55,814 nt of DNA from a virus, in the IMG/VR virus record IMGVR_UViG_3300034020_001319, positions 1 to 55,814 of that record; one strand, written 5' to 3'. Shown here piece after piece: positions 1 to 9,256 of this stretch. The position numbers were made by a program, and so were the translations under genes. The notes beneath the pieces were generated by a model. It made no database searches. It saw only the letters and a list, made by a program, of their open reading frames with translations, and was not told the origin of the DNA. Numbering within the stretch: position 1 is the first letter of the stretch; each line of letters starts with the position of its first letter.

Positions 1-90
1 CATATTTTGGGGTTTCACGACAACCCTGAGAATGCGCCAAGTTTTGATCGGCAAGTGGAAGTTTTGCGACAAGTTCAGTCTAATACTTAG
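1..90 (+). CDS. C-terminal end of an unidentified protein (cut by left window edge)
   Basis: Frame 1 is open from the first base to a TAG at 88-90 and gives 29 residues beginning HILGFHDNPENAPSF and ending QVQSNT. It stops 14 bp before the next start codon, so it is probably the last stretch of an upstream co-oriented gene. Too little is visible to identify a family. Confidence 0.5.
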   Translation, partial: HILGFHDNPENAPSFDRQVEVLRQVQSNT

Positions 91-103
91 GAGGCGATTA
101 ATC

Positions 104-559
104 ATGGATACATTGCTAATCTCGCTACATCCGCGCCACAGTAAAAATATCTTCGATAAAAAGAAAACAATTGAGTTGAGAAAGCGATTGCCTAGAGTTG
201 GACAGCAATTCAAGATCAACGAACCCGGATCTACATCTTTCCTGCCAAAATTTGATTTTATCTTGATTTACGAAACTGTCCCTACAGCGCAAATAGTTGG
301 TTTTTGCAGAGCTATTGAGGTAGTTGAAAAAGACGCTCAATCTTGGTGTGATTTTAAGGATAGTTTGCGCTTAACTTCCCGTGAAATTTGGGATTACTTG
401 GGTGATCGAATGGGGTGCGGAATTAAACTCAGAAAACCTCAAAAAATTACGCCTATCCCACTGTTAAAGATGCGTGAGTTAGGGATAGTTCCGCCCCAAA
501 GTTACCGTTATCTATCGGAGGAGCTTATCGCCAAATTAGGAGTTAAATTCAATGGATGA
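104..559 (+). CDS. ASCH-domain-like small protein
   Basis: The 151-residue product opens with a strand ending in SLHPRHSKNIFDKKKTIELRKR, split here as the SLHPRH loop and the KTIELRKR segment, followed by an ILIYETVP strand. This is the layout of ASCH-fold proteins (PUA-like, thought to bind RNA or modified nucleic acid). I chose the ATG at 104 over an upstream alternative because GGAGG at 90-94 sits at the right spacing. Its end overlaps the next gene by 8 bp, implying translational coupling. The ASCH label rests on motif resemblance only; the substrate is unknown. Confidence 0.6.
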   Translation: MDTLLISLHPRHSKNIFDKKKTIELRKRLPRVGQQFKINEPGSTSFLPKFDFILIYETVPTAQIVGFCRAIEVVEKDAQSWCDFKDSLRLTSREIWDYLGDRMGCGIKLRKPQKITPIPLLKMRELGIVPPQSYRYLSEELIAKLGVKFNG

Positions 560-1919
560 TGACGATCTAATCCCCTGGAATCCTGCCCATTTCGGACACA
601 CGGATTTTCAAAAAGAAACCGACGGGCAACTAACAATCTTCTTTGAAGACACGAACGAACCACCAGACCCGGACGATTTCGCCAGTATTGCAGCTTACGA
701 AATCGCCTGGACTGAATGGGAACAAACACAAACTTTACCACAAGAGGGCAAACAAATGACATTCAATATCACAACACCGTTTGACAGCGAAATCGAACAA
801 CTCAAAGCTAAATTAGCGGAACTGGAAACCCAAAAGCACCGCGTCTCTACCTGTGCGAATAGGATTGTTGAGCAGATTGGGGAATGTGTTGTTGAGATGA
901 AAGAAGCGGGGGTAGGAAAGGATAGTTTATTTTCGTGGGCTGAAACAATTTTCAGTACAATCACCGGAGACTTTTTACCTCAAGAAAAATTAAATGAATC
1001 TCAAGATCAGATTGACGATTTAACCAAAGAGCGTAATGAGGCACTACAAAAAATCACCGATTTAACTGCGGCCAGTTTACGAGTTTCTGAAGAATTGAAA
1101 GGTGTCCGCGACAGTTTAGCGATCGCCAATCAAGAATCTTTTGACGCTCGGAAGGAATTGGCGGATCTTGAACTAAAGCGGTTGGACATAAACCAAGAAA
1201 CTTCTAGCAGCAATTTAATTGAAGGCTACAAAAAGACCATTGTAGAGTTAACTATCGCCAATCAAAAAATAACTGAAGAGTTGTTAAAACTACGCGGTGA
1301 ATTACCATTAGTGGAATTGGTAAAGCACATGGAAGAAACTAGCGCTCAACCCGAAGAATCAGAGGAAGATCCGCGCCAAAACGCGGCATTTTTAGAGGCT
1401 ACAAACAATCAAGAAATTGTCTCAGAATTTCTCAGAAAACTAGACAGAATCGCCCGTGTTGATAAGTTGGATTGGGTGAAAATCAAAGAACTCCCTCTCA
1501 ATCTTGAAACCATGCGGGAGTTAGGATTGCAAGTAAGTTCTAAGTCCAAAACCCACAAATACCTATTGGAACAAATGCCCGTAATGTGCGCCAAGTACAT
1601 TGAAGAGACTGGCGATAGTTCGGATTTAGATTGGTTGCCAGGACATTTTGTGGAGTCAGTTCGTGAGGCTTTAGTAGAGATTGACAGTGAATCAACAGGT
1701 GAGGAAGATGAGGAAGTAAAAAAGTCTCCTCGATCTACGTCCCTTTCTGAAGTAAAACCAGTATTCCAGCGTGGTGATATTGTCCGCCACGTAATCACAA
1801 ATCAACAATTCACGGTATTAGACGTTAATAACGAATGGTTGAACGTCCAGGACTCTGAGGGACTAACCGATATGTGGCAAGCCTCCAATCTTGAATTAGT
1901 TGCAGAATTAGCCGCATAG
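552..1919 (+). CDS. Coiled-coil protein with C-terminal KOW/SH3-like segment
   Basis: 455 residues. The acidic start contains LIPWNPAHFG, a motif that recurs in hypothetical proteins of cyanobacterial plasmids and phages. Residues about 75-270 are heptad-rich (LKAKLAELETQKHR, then repeated E/K/L/Q runs) and should form long coiled coils. The last 50 residues (RGDIVRHVITNQQFTVLDV) look like a small beta-barrel of the KOW/SH3 type. The start overlaps the ASCH-like gene by 8 bp, and an intrinsic terminator follows. No enzymatic motif is visible. A structural or DNA-associated role is possible but not shown. Confidence 0.6.
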   Translation: MDDDDLIPWNPAHFGHTDFQKETDGQLTIFFEDTNEPPDPDDFASIAAYEIAWTEWEQTQTLPQEGKQMTFNITTPFDSEIEQLKAKLAELETQKHRVSTCANRIVEQIGECVVEMKEAGVGKDSLFSWAETIFSTITGDFLPQEKLNESQDQIDDLTKERNEALQKITDLTAASLRVSEELKGVRDSLAIANQESFDARKELADLELKRLDINQETSSSNLIEGYKKTIVELTIANQKITEELLKLRGELPLVELVKHMEETSAQPEESEEDPRQNAAFLEATNNQEIVSEFLRKLDRIARVDKLDWVKIKELPLNLETMRELGLQVSSKSKTHKYLLEQMPVMCAKYIEETGDSSDLDWLPGHFVESVREALVEIDSESTGEEDEEVKKSPRSTSLSEVKPVFQRGDIVRHVITNQQFTVLDVNNEWLNVQDSEGLTDMWQASNLELVAELAA

Positions 1920-1987
1920 GGTATATTATCGGTATATCTATAGAAGAACTGATATACCGAAACCCAGATTACACCCCAATCACTCCT

Positions 1988-2017
1988 AACCACCTCTGCG
2001 CGGGGGTGGTTTTTTTA
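1988..2017 (+). terminator. Intrinsic terminator
   Basis: AACCACC and GGGTGGTT form a GC-rich hairpin followed by a run of T at 2010-2016. It separates the coiled-coil gene from the portal gene. Confidence 0.75.
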
Positions 2018-2042
2018 TTGGGGAAATCTCAAATAAAAAACT

Positions 2043-3527
2043 ATGCCAACACTAGAAGCACTTAAACGCCGTCATCCTGAACATATCCAATTTTGCGAGT
2101 ATTGGGAATTGCTCACCGCAGTAGTTGAGGGTGGCGACTCAATAACCGATGTTATGAAACGGAAGTTACTCCCCAACCCCGACGGCAGGCCAGAGGAAAT
2201 CATGAAGGAGCGGGTCAAGCTGGCGACTTACTGCAATAAAATCTCGCCAATTTTGAGCCGGTTCAACTCTGAATTATTTAAAAATCCGGCTGTCCCAACT
2301 GGAAGCAATGACCCGTTTTGGAGTGATGATTTTTTTAAAAATGGCGCATTATTAGAAGGTGACGACGACGGGCGGGCATCGTTCAATACTTTCTTGATGA
2401 ATAGTATGTTTATGGCGTTAACGACTGGTAAAGCTATTGCACAAATAGATACTAAATCAGCGGTTGGGGCGGTTTCGCTTGCACAGCAAAAAGAGTCAGG
2501 AGAGTTAAATCCGTATGTAATTCTCCACCCTAGAACTGCTTTATGGGATTGGAAAAGCGGACGGGACGGGTTCAGTTTTTGCAAATTACACCAGTTTCAA
2601 TTAGTGCAGCAAACGTGGGATAGTGCGCCAGTTCCACAGCATATTTTTACTATTTTTTACCGTAGAGACGGGGCGGTTTTTACCTCTAAATATATTGTCA
2701 GATTAATCCCCAAAGACAATAAACCCGTACCGCCAAATCCATTTATTAACACGGCAACTGATAAAGAAATAACGATTGAAACTGTTATCGAAGACCAGCC
2801 AATTTTCAATGTGCGAGGTAAATTTGAATTTCCAATCGTTACTCTGACTTTACCTAAATCGCTATGGATGGCGGCGCAATTGTTTGATTGTCAAAAGTCG
2901 TATTTCAATCAAACCGCAGCGATGGAATACGCGCTTTACACAAATAATTACGCAATGCCCGTGATTACGGGCGTGGACGATGAAGATGATGATCCACTGC
3001 AAAATCGGAAAATGGGAGACGGGTATTATCTGACTCTGAAAACCGGACAATCAATAACGTCATTTGAGCGTAGCGGCGCAAATATTCAGACAGCTATCGG
3101 GTATCGCTCGGAAATTAAGCGAGATATTTATGATGTTTTGCAGCAAATAGCCATGAGTGCGTCTGATGGCGCGGCGATTATTGCCCGTTCTGGAGTCTCT
3201 AAGGCTGAGGATAGAAGGCCAGAAGAAATCCTGTTAGAGCGTTACGGACAATGTGTTAAGGAATTTGTTTTGCAAGTTTTGAAACCCGCAGCGATCGCCC
3301 ACGGTGAAATTGTTGATTGGGAGATTACAGGCTATGATGAGTTTCTGGGCTTTTCGCTGACGGAACTTTTAGAGGATATGGCTCTCATTGATACTGCAAA
3401 TATTCCGTCCCCAATATTTAAAAAGGAAGTGCAAAAGCATTTTGTGAAACGGGCTGCCAGAAGTTATGACCTTGATCCGCAAGCCGTTCAATTGGCACTT
3501 GCGGAAATTGACGCAACGGATTTGTGA
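2043..3527 (+). CDS. Phage portal protein (DUF4055-like)
   Basis: 494 residues. Portal proteins form the dodecameric ring at the head vertex through which DNA is packaged. The first third is helical with charged clip/stem-type segments (ERVKLATYCNKISPILSRFNSE, partial). The middle holds beta-rich wing segments, and the region near residue 370 (DVLQQIAMSASDGAAIIARSG) fits the conserved helix of DUF4055-type portals. Position fits: it is followed, after a reverse-strand insertion, by scaffold and major capsid genes. The length is normal for a portal. Identification rests on fold-level resemblance and gene order. Confidence 0.7.
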   Translation: MPTLEALKRRHPEHIQFCEYWELLTAVVEGGDSITDVMKRKLLPNPDGRPEEIMKERVKLATYCNKISPILSRFNSELFKNPAVPTGSNDPFWSDDFFKNGALLEGDDDGRASFNTFLMNSMFMALTTGKAIAQIDTKSAVGAVSLAQQKESGELNPYVILHPRTALWDWKSGRDGFSFCKLHQFQLVQQTWDSAPVPQHIFTIFYRRDGAVFTSKYIVRLIPKDNKPVPPNPFINTATDKEITIETVIEDQPIFNVRGKFEFPIVTLTLPKSLWMAAQLFDCQKSYFNQTAAMEYALYTNNYAMPVITGVDDEDDDPLQNRKMGDGYYLTLKTGQSITSFERSGANIQTAIGYRSEIKRDIYDVLQQIAMSASDGAAIIARSGVSKAEDRRPEEILLERYGQCVKEFVLQVLKPAAIAHGEIVDWEITGYDEFLGFSLTELLEDMALIDTANIPSPIFKKEVQKHFVKRAARSYDLDPQAVQLALAEIDATDL

Positions 3528-3538
3528 TGCGATCGCTA

Positions 3539-3973
3539 TTAGACCATTAATTCTTCCACATCACTCACCAAAATAGCTCCATATCCTGCCAATTCAGCAG
3601 GGCTTATTAATATTTGTGCTTGATAATTAGGGTCTAATTCAGTCCTTTGAAGTAATACTAAAATTGCATCATAACTTTCTTGACTTAATTTTCCACCACG
3701 TTTTAAAGTAGTAAGATTTCCAACAATCCAATCAAGTCTATTCTGATTAATTGCGTCAAGAATCTTATCGTAAATTGGACTCTCAGCTATAGCTAAAACT
3801 TCATCATCCGTAACTACATCCGATACTTCCTCTAAGGTAGTTGTCACAGGGACTTGTCCTATAGGAACTGGATTATTAACTAATACCTTATCGTTCAAAT
3901 ATGAAGTTAATTCCCTAGCAGATAATTCAGGAAATTCATTGATTTGACTAAGTAGCCAGGTTTGTTTGTTCAT
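3539..3973 (-). CDS. Unidentified phage protein, probably tail-fibre associated
   Basis: 144 residues from the ATG at 3973. A longer reading to 3997 would run into the preceding gene, so the inner start is preferred. The N-terminal part (WLLSQINEFPELSARELTSYLN) resembles a small helical domain; the C-terminal half is helical and acidic. It ends a three-gene reverse-strand block with the repeat protein and the 316-residue structural protein, and it nearly abuts the repeat protein (7 bp). A host-recognition accessory or chaperone role is plausible from position only. Confidence 0.55.
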   Translation of the reverse strand: MNKQTWLLSQINEFPELSARELTSYLNDKVLVNNPVPIGQVPVTTTLEEVSDVVTDDEVLAIAESPIYDKILDAINQNRLDWIVGNLTTLKRGGKLSQESYDAILVLLQRTELDPNYQAQILISPAELAGYGAILVSDVEELMV

Positions 3974-3980
3974 AGTTTTT

Positions 3981-5066
3981 TTAGAATTTATTATCAAAAG
4001 CAGAGTGAGTTCTTCCTATAGGAAGATTATTGCTAAGTGGAAGTCCGTATATTCTAGCTGTAGTAGAGTTACAAGGAACACAGAATACTCTACCATCAGG
4101 TAACAATACTCCTGCAGCAAAACCAGCAGCACCCGAATGATAAGTACCTGATGGAGTTGTTAAAGTATCTGTAATTGGATTGTATATTCTAGCTGTAGGA
4201 GAATTATGAGGAACACAGAATACTCTACCATCAGGTAACAATACTCCTCCAGCAAAACCAAAAGTAACCGTATAAGTACCTGGTGGAGTTGTTAAAGTAT
4301 CTGTAATTGGATTGTATATTCTAGCTGTAGGAGAGTTATGAGGAACACAGAATACTCTACCATCAGGTAACAATACTCCTCCAACAAAACCACCATTACC
4401 CGTATAAGTACCTGATGGAGTTGTTAAAGTATCTGTAATTGGATTGTATATTCTAGCTGTAGGAGAATTAAAAGGAACACAGAATACTCTACCATCAGGT
4501 AACAATACTCCTCCATGAAAACCCGTATAAGTACCTGATGGAGTTGTTAAAGTATCTGTAATTGGATTGTATATTCTAGCTGTAGGAGAGTTATGAGGAA
4601 CACAGAATACTCTACCATCAGGTAACAATACTCCTCCAACAAAACCACCACTACCCGTATAAGTACCTGATGGAGTTGTTAAAGTATCTGTAATTGGATT
4701 GTATATTCTAGCTGTAGGAGAATTAAAAGGAACACAGAATACTCTACCATCAGGTAACAATACTCCTCCATGAAAACTCGGATAAGTACCTGATGGAGTT
4801 GTTAAAGTATCTGTAATTGGATTGTATATTCTAGCTGTAGGAGAGTTATGAGGAACACAGAATACTCTACCATCAGGTAACAATACTCCTCCAACAAAAG
4901 TAAAAGTACCCGGATAAGTACCTGATGGAGTTGTTAGTATGTCTGTCACGCTCCCATAATTGTAACTACGGGCTGCTATAAAATTAGCAACGGGTTCGAG
5001 AGGAAAATAGTAGTTTGGAAAAGAAGAGTTCTTCCCCAATACCACAACCTTAGTAGAAGTCCTCAT
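3981..5066 (-). CDS. Beta-propeller-like repeat protein, candidate tail fibre/receptor-binding protein
   Basis: 361 residues. After about 45 N-terminal residues there are seven near-identical units, each containing VLLPDGRVFCVP followed by TARIYNPITDTLTTP, spaced 38-44 residues apart. This resembles kelch-type blades and would fit a seven-bladed propeller. The units differ mainly in the linker (FVGG or FHGG before VLLPDG) and in one position after VFCVP (H, F or C). The high DNA identity between units shows recent duplication. It overlaps the upstream 316-residue gene by 4 bp. Receptor binding is inferred from the repeats and the block's location among structural genes. Confidence 0.65.
   Translation of the reverse strand: MRTSTKVVVLGKNSSFPNYYFPLEPVANFIAARSYNYGSVTDILTTPSGTYPGTFTFVGGVLLPDGRVFCVPHNSPTARIYNPITDTLTTPSGTYPSFHGGVLLPDGRVFCVPFNSPTARIYNPITDTLTTPSGTYTGSGGFVGGVLLPDGRVFCVPHNSPTARIYNPITDTLTTPSGTYTGFHGGVLLPDGRVFCVPFNSPTARIYNPITDTLTTPSGTYTGNGGFVGGVLLPDGRVFCVPHNSPTARIYNPITDTLTTPPGTYTVTFGFAGGVLLPDGRVFCVPHNSPTARIYNPITDTLTTPSGTYHSGAAGFAAGVLLPDGRVFCVPCNSTTARIYGLPLSNNLPIGRTHSAFDNKF
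4060..4945 (-). repeat. Seven tandem DNA repeats of about 110-130 bp
   Basis: The repeats encode the propeller-like units of the 3981-5066 gene. The segment CTACCATCAGGTAACAATAC recurs at nearly fixed spacing. Two alternating unit types (linker with and without a GGF-type insertion) suggest that a two-unit block was itself duplicated. Confidence 0.9.
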
Positions 5067-6013
5067 GGCGCAAAACTCCTAGCACGAATGGTAAAAGATT
5101 CACTATTTACAGCAGGTGTGAAAGCACCATTAGTAACCACATATCCAAACAGAGAAGTACCTGTTAGTTTATAAAGTTGGTTCAAGTTTCTTGTTTCAGC
5201 AACTACACTACCACCACCTTGAGCTAATAATGCAGATAAGGTTATTCCTCTAGGATTCATAATACTTGCTCTATCTTCTGAAGATATAGAAAATGCTAAG
5301 TTATCAGCTATAGCTGATGGTGGAGTTACTGAATATAAGTACAGAGTAAAACTACTCATGCCTGATGGAACTGCTGTGATATTAAAGATAATATCTAAGC
5401 TTTCAATAAATACAAATCCACCACTAGCACCAATATTTGTTAACTCAAATACACCGCCATAAACATCATTAGCCGTATACGGTGTAACGTTAGCAGGTCT
5501 TGTTACTAGCCTCGACGCAACATAAGCTAGTCCTGCTGGAACAGTCCCTATATTAAAAGTAGGTGTAGATGTAAATGCTGGTAATGTACCACTGATACCC
5601 ACAGAGGTTGGTGGGGTAAGTGTGGTAATTTGTGCGGCTGGTAAAACAACTGGCACGCTTGCGGTAGCTAGAGCCTGCCCTAATACTGGAGTTTTGGTGT
5701 CAATATTAGATAAAGATGTATTGGCGGTAGTTTGTAAACTACTAGTAGCAGCACCGCTTGGTAAAGGCAGGCTACTAGCACTTACAGGTTGTGTTGCTTG
5801 CCAGAATGTACCGTCTACAGTAATACTACCGCCTGCATCGCTTATTGGAATAGGATTACCGACATCATTAGCGATCTCCAAAGAAGCATTGCCGACCGTG
5901 ACATTTAAGCTACCAACTTCTACAGGGATTTTGCCGTTGGACAATACAGGGATGCGATCTCTCGTTACCCCCCAAATAGCTGACAACAAATCTTTGATAT
6001 CTGATAAAGCCAT
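5063..6013 (-). CDS. Phage virion-associated protein, hypothetical
   Basis: 316 residues, low in charge and rich in S, T, P, V and G, with many predicted beta strands. It contains DGTFWQATQPVSASSLPLP and SVGISGTLPAFTS, stretches typical of phage structural and decoration proteins. It is the first gene of a three-gene reverse-strand block and overlaps the repeat protein by 4 bp. It could be a fibre attachment protein or the N-terminal partner of the propeller protein. No catalytic motif is visible. Confidence 0.6.
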   Translation of the reverse strand: MALSDIKDLLSAIWGVTRDRIPVLSNGKIPVEVGSLNVTVGNASLEIANDVGNPIPISDAGGSITVDGTFWQATQPVSASSLPLPSGAATSSLQTTANTSLSNIDTKTPVLGQALATASVPVVLPAAQITTLTPPTSVGISGTLPAFTSTPTFNIGTVPAGLAYVASRLVTRPANVTPYTANDVYGGVFELTNIGASGGFVFIESLDIIFNITAVPSGMSSFTLYLYSVTPPSAIADNLAFSISSEDRASIMNPRGITLSALLAQGGGSVVAETRNLNQLYKLTGTSLFGYVVTNGAFTPAVNSESFTIRARSFAP

Positions 6014-6077
6014 AAGTTTTTACATTTTAATTTATTTTTCCCAGTGGGAAATATATTAAAAATTTTGATTCAACCTT

Positions 6078-6857
6078 ATGTCGCTAGAACCAGAAATCCT
6101 TGCAGCTATTCAAGAAGCCGTCAAAGGCACGATAACGGAAGTTGTTAAGCCCCTATCAGAACAGCTAGAAAAAGTCCAGTACGACAACGGGAAGTTGACT
6201 GAAGCATTAACAGGGTTATCAACCTCAATCCCTAGCCAACTTGACGAACGGTTTGGGGCGATTAATCCGACCTTGGAATTTTTAAACGAACTCAGGAAAG
6301 AAGCCGAAGCGGAACAACAGGAAAAACCCAAAAAACAATCTGAAATTGATGCAGCTTTAGTTAAAGCTAAACAGGAATACGAGGCTAAATTTAACCAGCT
6401 TCAACGAGAACTTGAGGAACGGGACAAAGAAGCTCAAGCCCTCAGAGAAGCGGATCGCAAATCTCGCATGAGAAATGATGTATTAGGGCAGATGAGAGCG
6501 CTTGGTACGGTACGTCCAAATACGGAAGAGGATTTACTGACTCTCCTAGAAAAACGCGGCTTGATTGTCGAAGATGGCGATAAATTTTTCGTTAAATCTC
6601 AGGATAAATTTGGCGGACAAATTAACGCCGAATTTAAAGATATTCTACCCAAAATGCTGGAGTCAGATTTTGCTCACTTTGCCGTCCCGCGCGGTGGCAC
6701 TGGAACAGATGGACAGCCGGGAAATCGTGCGCCTCAAACTTCTCAATATAACTTTGGTGGTATGACTGCTCAGGAAATTTACGACACTTACAGCAAAGAT
6801 CCTGAAGCGATGAAAGCTTATAACCAACTACTCGAACAGCAGTTCGGGAAAGCTTAA
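6078..6857 (+). CDS. Head scaffolding protein
   Basis: 259 residues, strongly acidic and helical, with a long coiled coil at about residues 85-130 (KAKQEYEAKFNQLQRELEER). The low-complexity linker GGTGTDGQPGNRAPQ separates this from a short C-terminal helical segment. This composition and the location directly before the major capsid gene are typical of scaffolds of P22-like and siphoviral heads, which assemble the procapsid and then leave. Confidence comes from gene order plus composition. Confidence 0.7.
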   Translation: MSLEPEILAAIQEAVKGTITEVVKPLSEQLEKVQYDNGKLTEALTGLSTSIPSQLDERFGAINPTLEFLNELRKEAEAEQQEKPKKQSEIDAALVKAKQEYEAKFNQLQRELEERDKEAQALREADRKSRMRNDVLGQMRALGTVRPNTEEDLLTLLEKRGLIVEDGDKFFVKSQDKFGGQINAEFKDILPKMLESDFAHFAVPRGGTGTDGQPGNRAPQTSQYNFGGMTAQEIYDTYSKDPEAMKAYNQLLEQQFGKA

Positions 6858-6884
6858 TTCAAATAATTCTTAAAAGGAATTTTT

Positions 6885-8204
6885 ATGCCACCAACCTTTA
6901 CCGCTAATGATGCACTTTTAGAAACTCGCATTGCCCAAAGTGCATTAACCCAATTAAACCTGATGGCGATGTACCCCCGTGTCGCTGTCACTAACTACGA
7001 ACCCGGTGCTTTTGAAGTTGGCAATGATGTTAAAATCCGTCGTCCCAAGCGTCGCCGTGCCACTGAATTAAATCCCCGTTCTGCGGCTGGTACTTTTAAT
7101 GAAGCTGCGTTTTTCTCAGGTTCTATCACCTTAGAAAAACTTTGGTTTGATGGCTGGCAGACTTACGGAATTGATCCACGTCAAACCATTGAAAAATATT
7201 TAGCGGAAACTGGATCTCAAATGGCGGATGCGATCGCTACGCCAAATGATGAGTACATGAACTCATTATTCACTACTTGGACGGCAACGACTGGCACGGT
7301 GGCTTTAGGTGCTAACGCTCCGGTAGGTGTTGCGGCTTGTGTAGATTCCACTACCGGTGCATTGACCAATTTCAATAGTGCCGGGTTAGTTGGCGCGGGT
7401 GTAATTCTTGATAGAGAGAATGTTCCTAAAACTGACAGATTTGGGTTAATTTCCCCTGTTGCGGCTGGTGCATTCTTGCAGGATTCCGTAGCTATTACCG
7501 GATTTGCGGCTGCAACCATTGGCGGTGGTCAAGCAATCCAAAATGGTTTTCAATCATTCCTACCCCGGTTTGGTTTCTTGGTTGGACAAAGTAACGTCAT
7601 TTCTAGCCAAGCTGGTGTTGCAGATTTAGACACTAACGCAGGTGTACAGGCAACTTTAGCGATCGCATCAGTTGCCGCTAATACTGATTTCACCTACGCT
7701 GACAACGCCGCAACTACCTCCGTCGGTGCGGTTAATTTAACCCTAACTTGTACCACAGCCTTATCTACTAGCGTGGCAGTTGGGCAAATCATCAGAATTG
7801 GTACAAGTGGCGTAGCTAAAGCATTTGGCGTGATTTTGAGGCTGGATAAAACCACAGCCACCGCGCCCGTCGTTACTGTTGTACCTTTCTCCCCCAATGG
7901 CGCAAAACTATTGGCAGCGCAAATCATTCCCGGTACTGACTTGTTTAGTGTGCCTAGTATCCCATCAATCAACACTGTCAACCACCGTGAAGGCTTATTG
8001 ATGGCTACCCGTCGGATTGCTGAACCATCCCCCGGTAGTGGTGCGGTAGCTGCTTCAATTACCGACCCCGACACAAACCTGACCATTCAGGTATTCCGGG
8101 GCAACTACGACACCGGAACAGTAAGCGAGAAAAACGCTTACTATATGCTGACTGGTTCTAAAATCAGCGACTTCCGTAAATGTGCGTTAATCCTATCTCT
8201 GTAA
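6885..8204 (+). CDS. Major capsid protein, P22 coat-like
   Basis: 439 residues. The N-terminal region contains VGNDVKIRRPKRRRATELN followed by GSITLEKLWFDGW, the pattern of P22 gp5-type coat proteins (HK97 fold with an inserted domain). The middle (about residues 240-330) is an S/T/A/V-rich beta domain. AAAAGGAATTTTT precedes the ATG and acts as the ribosome site. It follows the scaffold and precedes small head-completion genes, as in P22-like cassettes. The protein is expected to form the icosahedral shell. Confidence 0.8.
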   Translation: MPPTFTANDALLETRIAQSALTQLNLMAMYPRVAVTNYEPGAFEVGNDVKIRRPKRRRATELNPRSAAGTFNEAAFFSGSITLEKLWFDGWQTYGIDPRQTIEKYLAETGSQMADAIATPNDEYMNSLFTTWTATTGTVALGANAPVGVAACVDSTTGALTNFNSAGLVGAGVILDRENVPKTDRFGLISPVAAGAFLQDSVAITGFAAATIGGGQAIQNGFQSFLPRFGFLVGQSNVISSQAGVADLDTNAGVQATLAIASVAANTDFTYADNAATTSVGAVNLTLTCTTALSTSVAVGQIIRIGTSGVAKAFGVILRLDKTTATAPVVTVVPFSPNGAKLLAAQIIPGTDLFSVPSIPSINTVNHREGLLMATRRIAEPSPGSGAVAASITDPDTNLTIQVFRGNYDTGTVSEKNAYYMLTGSKISDFRKCALILSL

Positions 8205-8207
8205 TTT

Positions 8208-8534
8208 ATGCCTATACTTTTTGCGCCAGACGGTCAAGGGGTACAGGTTCCTGAAATGCAGGTAAATAGCTTTTTGCAGCAGGGGTACAGGACGACTGAC
8301 CCCACTGAAGTTAAACCCGCACCTAGACCAGTCACCCCGCCCAAAGAACCGGACACAAGCTTGATTTTGATTAATTCCGCATCCCTTAAAGATTTAACGG
8401 AAAAATTGGGATTGACAACAGCCCAATCTAAGGAGGTCAGGGACGGCAGACCCTATGCCAGTGTTGAGGATTTAATCGCCAAAATCCCCGCTGTTCAATG
8501 GACCACATTCACTAATTTAAGTTACGAGGTGTAG
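8208..8534 (+). CDS. Small head-module protein with ComEA-like helix-hairpin-helix
   Basis: 108 residues. The N-terminal half is proline-rich; residues about 60-98 (INSASLKDLTEKLGL, then VEDLIAKIP) match the helix-hairpin-helix layout of ComEA-type DNA-binding repeats. It begins 3 bp after the capsid stop and ends 1 bp before the next start, so it is co-translated with head genes. A DNA-contacting head-completion role is inferred. Confidence 0.6.
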   Translation: MPILFAPDGQGVQVPEMQVNSFLQQGYRTTDPTEVKPAPRPVTPPKEPDTSLILINSASLKDLTEKLGLTTAQSKEVRDGRPYASVEDLIAKIPAVQWTTFTNLSYEV

Positions 8535-8535
8535 G

Positions 8536-8901
8536 ATGCTGACTGATCACGAAATCGGGTTGCTTTACGAAGTGTACGAAATCACCATGCGAGATAATAC
8601 CGTTGTCTCCGGTGGTAGTGGTCAGTCGCGCCTTATGCCGGATTTATTTAGCAGTGGGCAATCCATTCGGCAAAGACTGCAATCATCAATAGAACAAATC
8701 AATCTTTTCCCCTCTCAAGTTGAGAGGGTTCAGGCGATTCTCGCAGAATTTGAAGAACTTAGCCTAGACCCTTCAAAAATAGATAAAGACGGCTATCAAT
8801 TACGCCCAGCTAATAATTTAGCCGCTATTAGGAGAAGGTTGTATATTTACACCGGGATACTATTTAATTCATCTGCCACCCAAAGACTATCAGTAGGATA
8901 A
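8536..8901 (+). CDS. Head-tail connector-like protein
   Basis: 121 residues, largely helical (SSIEQINLFPSQVERVQAIL and IRRRLYIYTGILF). The size and place, second after the capsid gene, fit head-completion/adaptor proteins that sit under the portal. Its stop overlaps the next start (TAATG). The family is not recognised with certainty. Confidence 0.55.
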   Translation: MLTDHEIGLLYEVYEITMRDNTVVSGGSGQSRLMPDLFSSGQSIRQRLQSSIEQINLFPSQVERVQAILAEFEELSLDPSKIDKDGYQLRPANNLAAIRRRLYIYTGILFNSSATQRLSVG

Positions 8902-9251
8902 TGCTAATTTTATTGTTGCTATTACCAAACGGAATTAAACAAGAATATAGCTTTGAGGCTAATAGCAGCATAAAAATAGGTAGCGATCCTATCTGTGATG
9001 TCGTAATTCCTAGCGATATTGTTGATAAGGTGCATTGCACTTTAATTTTATATTACGACGATGTTTTTTATTATTTATTGTTTGATGGTGAAATCCAGGG
9101 AAGCCCGTCTAATAGCGGCACTTGGGTTAATAATAAGAGAATTTTTCTAAGGCGTAAGGTCAACAATCGGGATGTAGTAACGTTTTCTGAAGATTATATT
9201 TATCCCCATTTAATATTATTTCCTGATGGGAGGAATATTGACGGAGTGTAA
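8901..9251 (+). CDS. FHA-domain protein
   Basis: 116 residues that are almost entirely one FHA domain. KIGSDPICDVVIPSD is the first conserved loop (G-S... D-I-P), VDKVHCTLI gives the S/H-H strand, and SNSGTWVNNKRI is the conserved N-G-T-x-V-N loop. FHA domains bind phosphothreonine peptides. The gene overlaps the preceding head gene by one base and is followed by a small membrane protein, so both are probably expressed with the head genes. A phosphothreonine reader in a phage head operon is unusual. No kinase is visible nearby. Confidence 0.75.
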   Translation: MLILLLLLPNGIKQEYSFEANSSIKIGSDPICDVVIPSDIVDKVHCTLILYYDDVFYYLLFDGEIQGSPSNSGTWVNNKRIFLRRKVNNRDVVTFSEDYIYPHLILFPDGRNIDGV

Positions 9252-9256
9252 AATCA

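Noticed and set aside
3981-5066. Diversity-generating retroelement acting on the repeat protein
   Set aside because: No reverse transcriptase, template repeat or adenine-biased variation is present; duplication explains the repeats.
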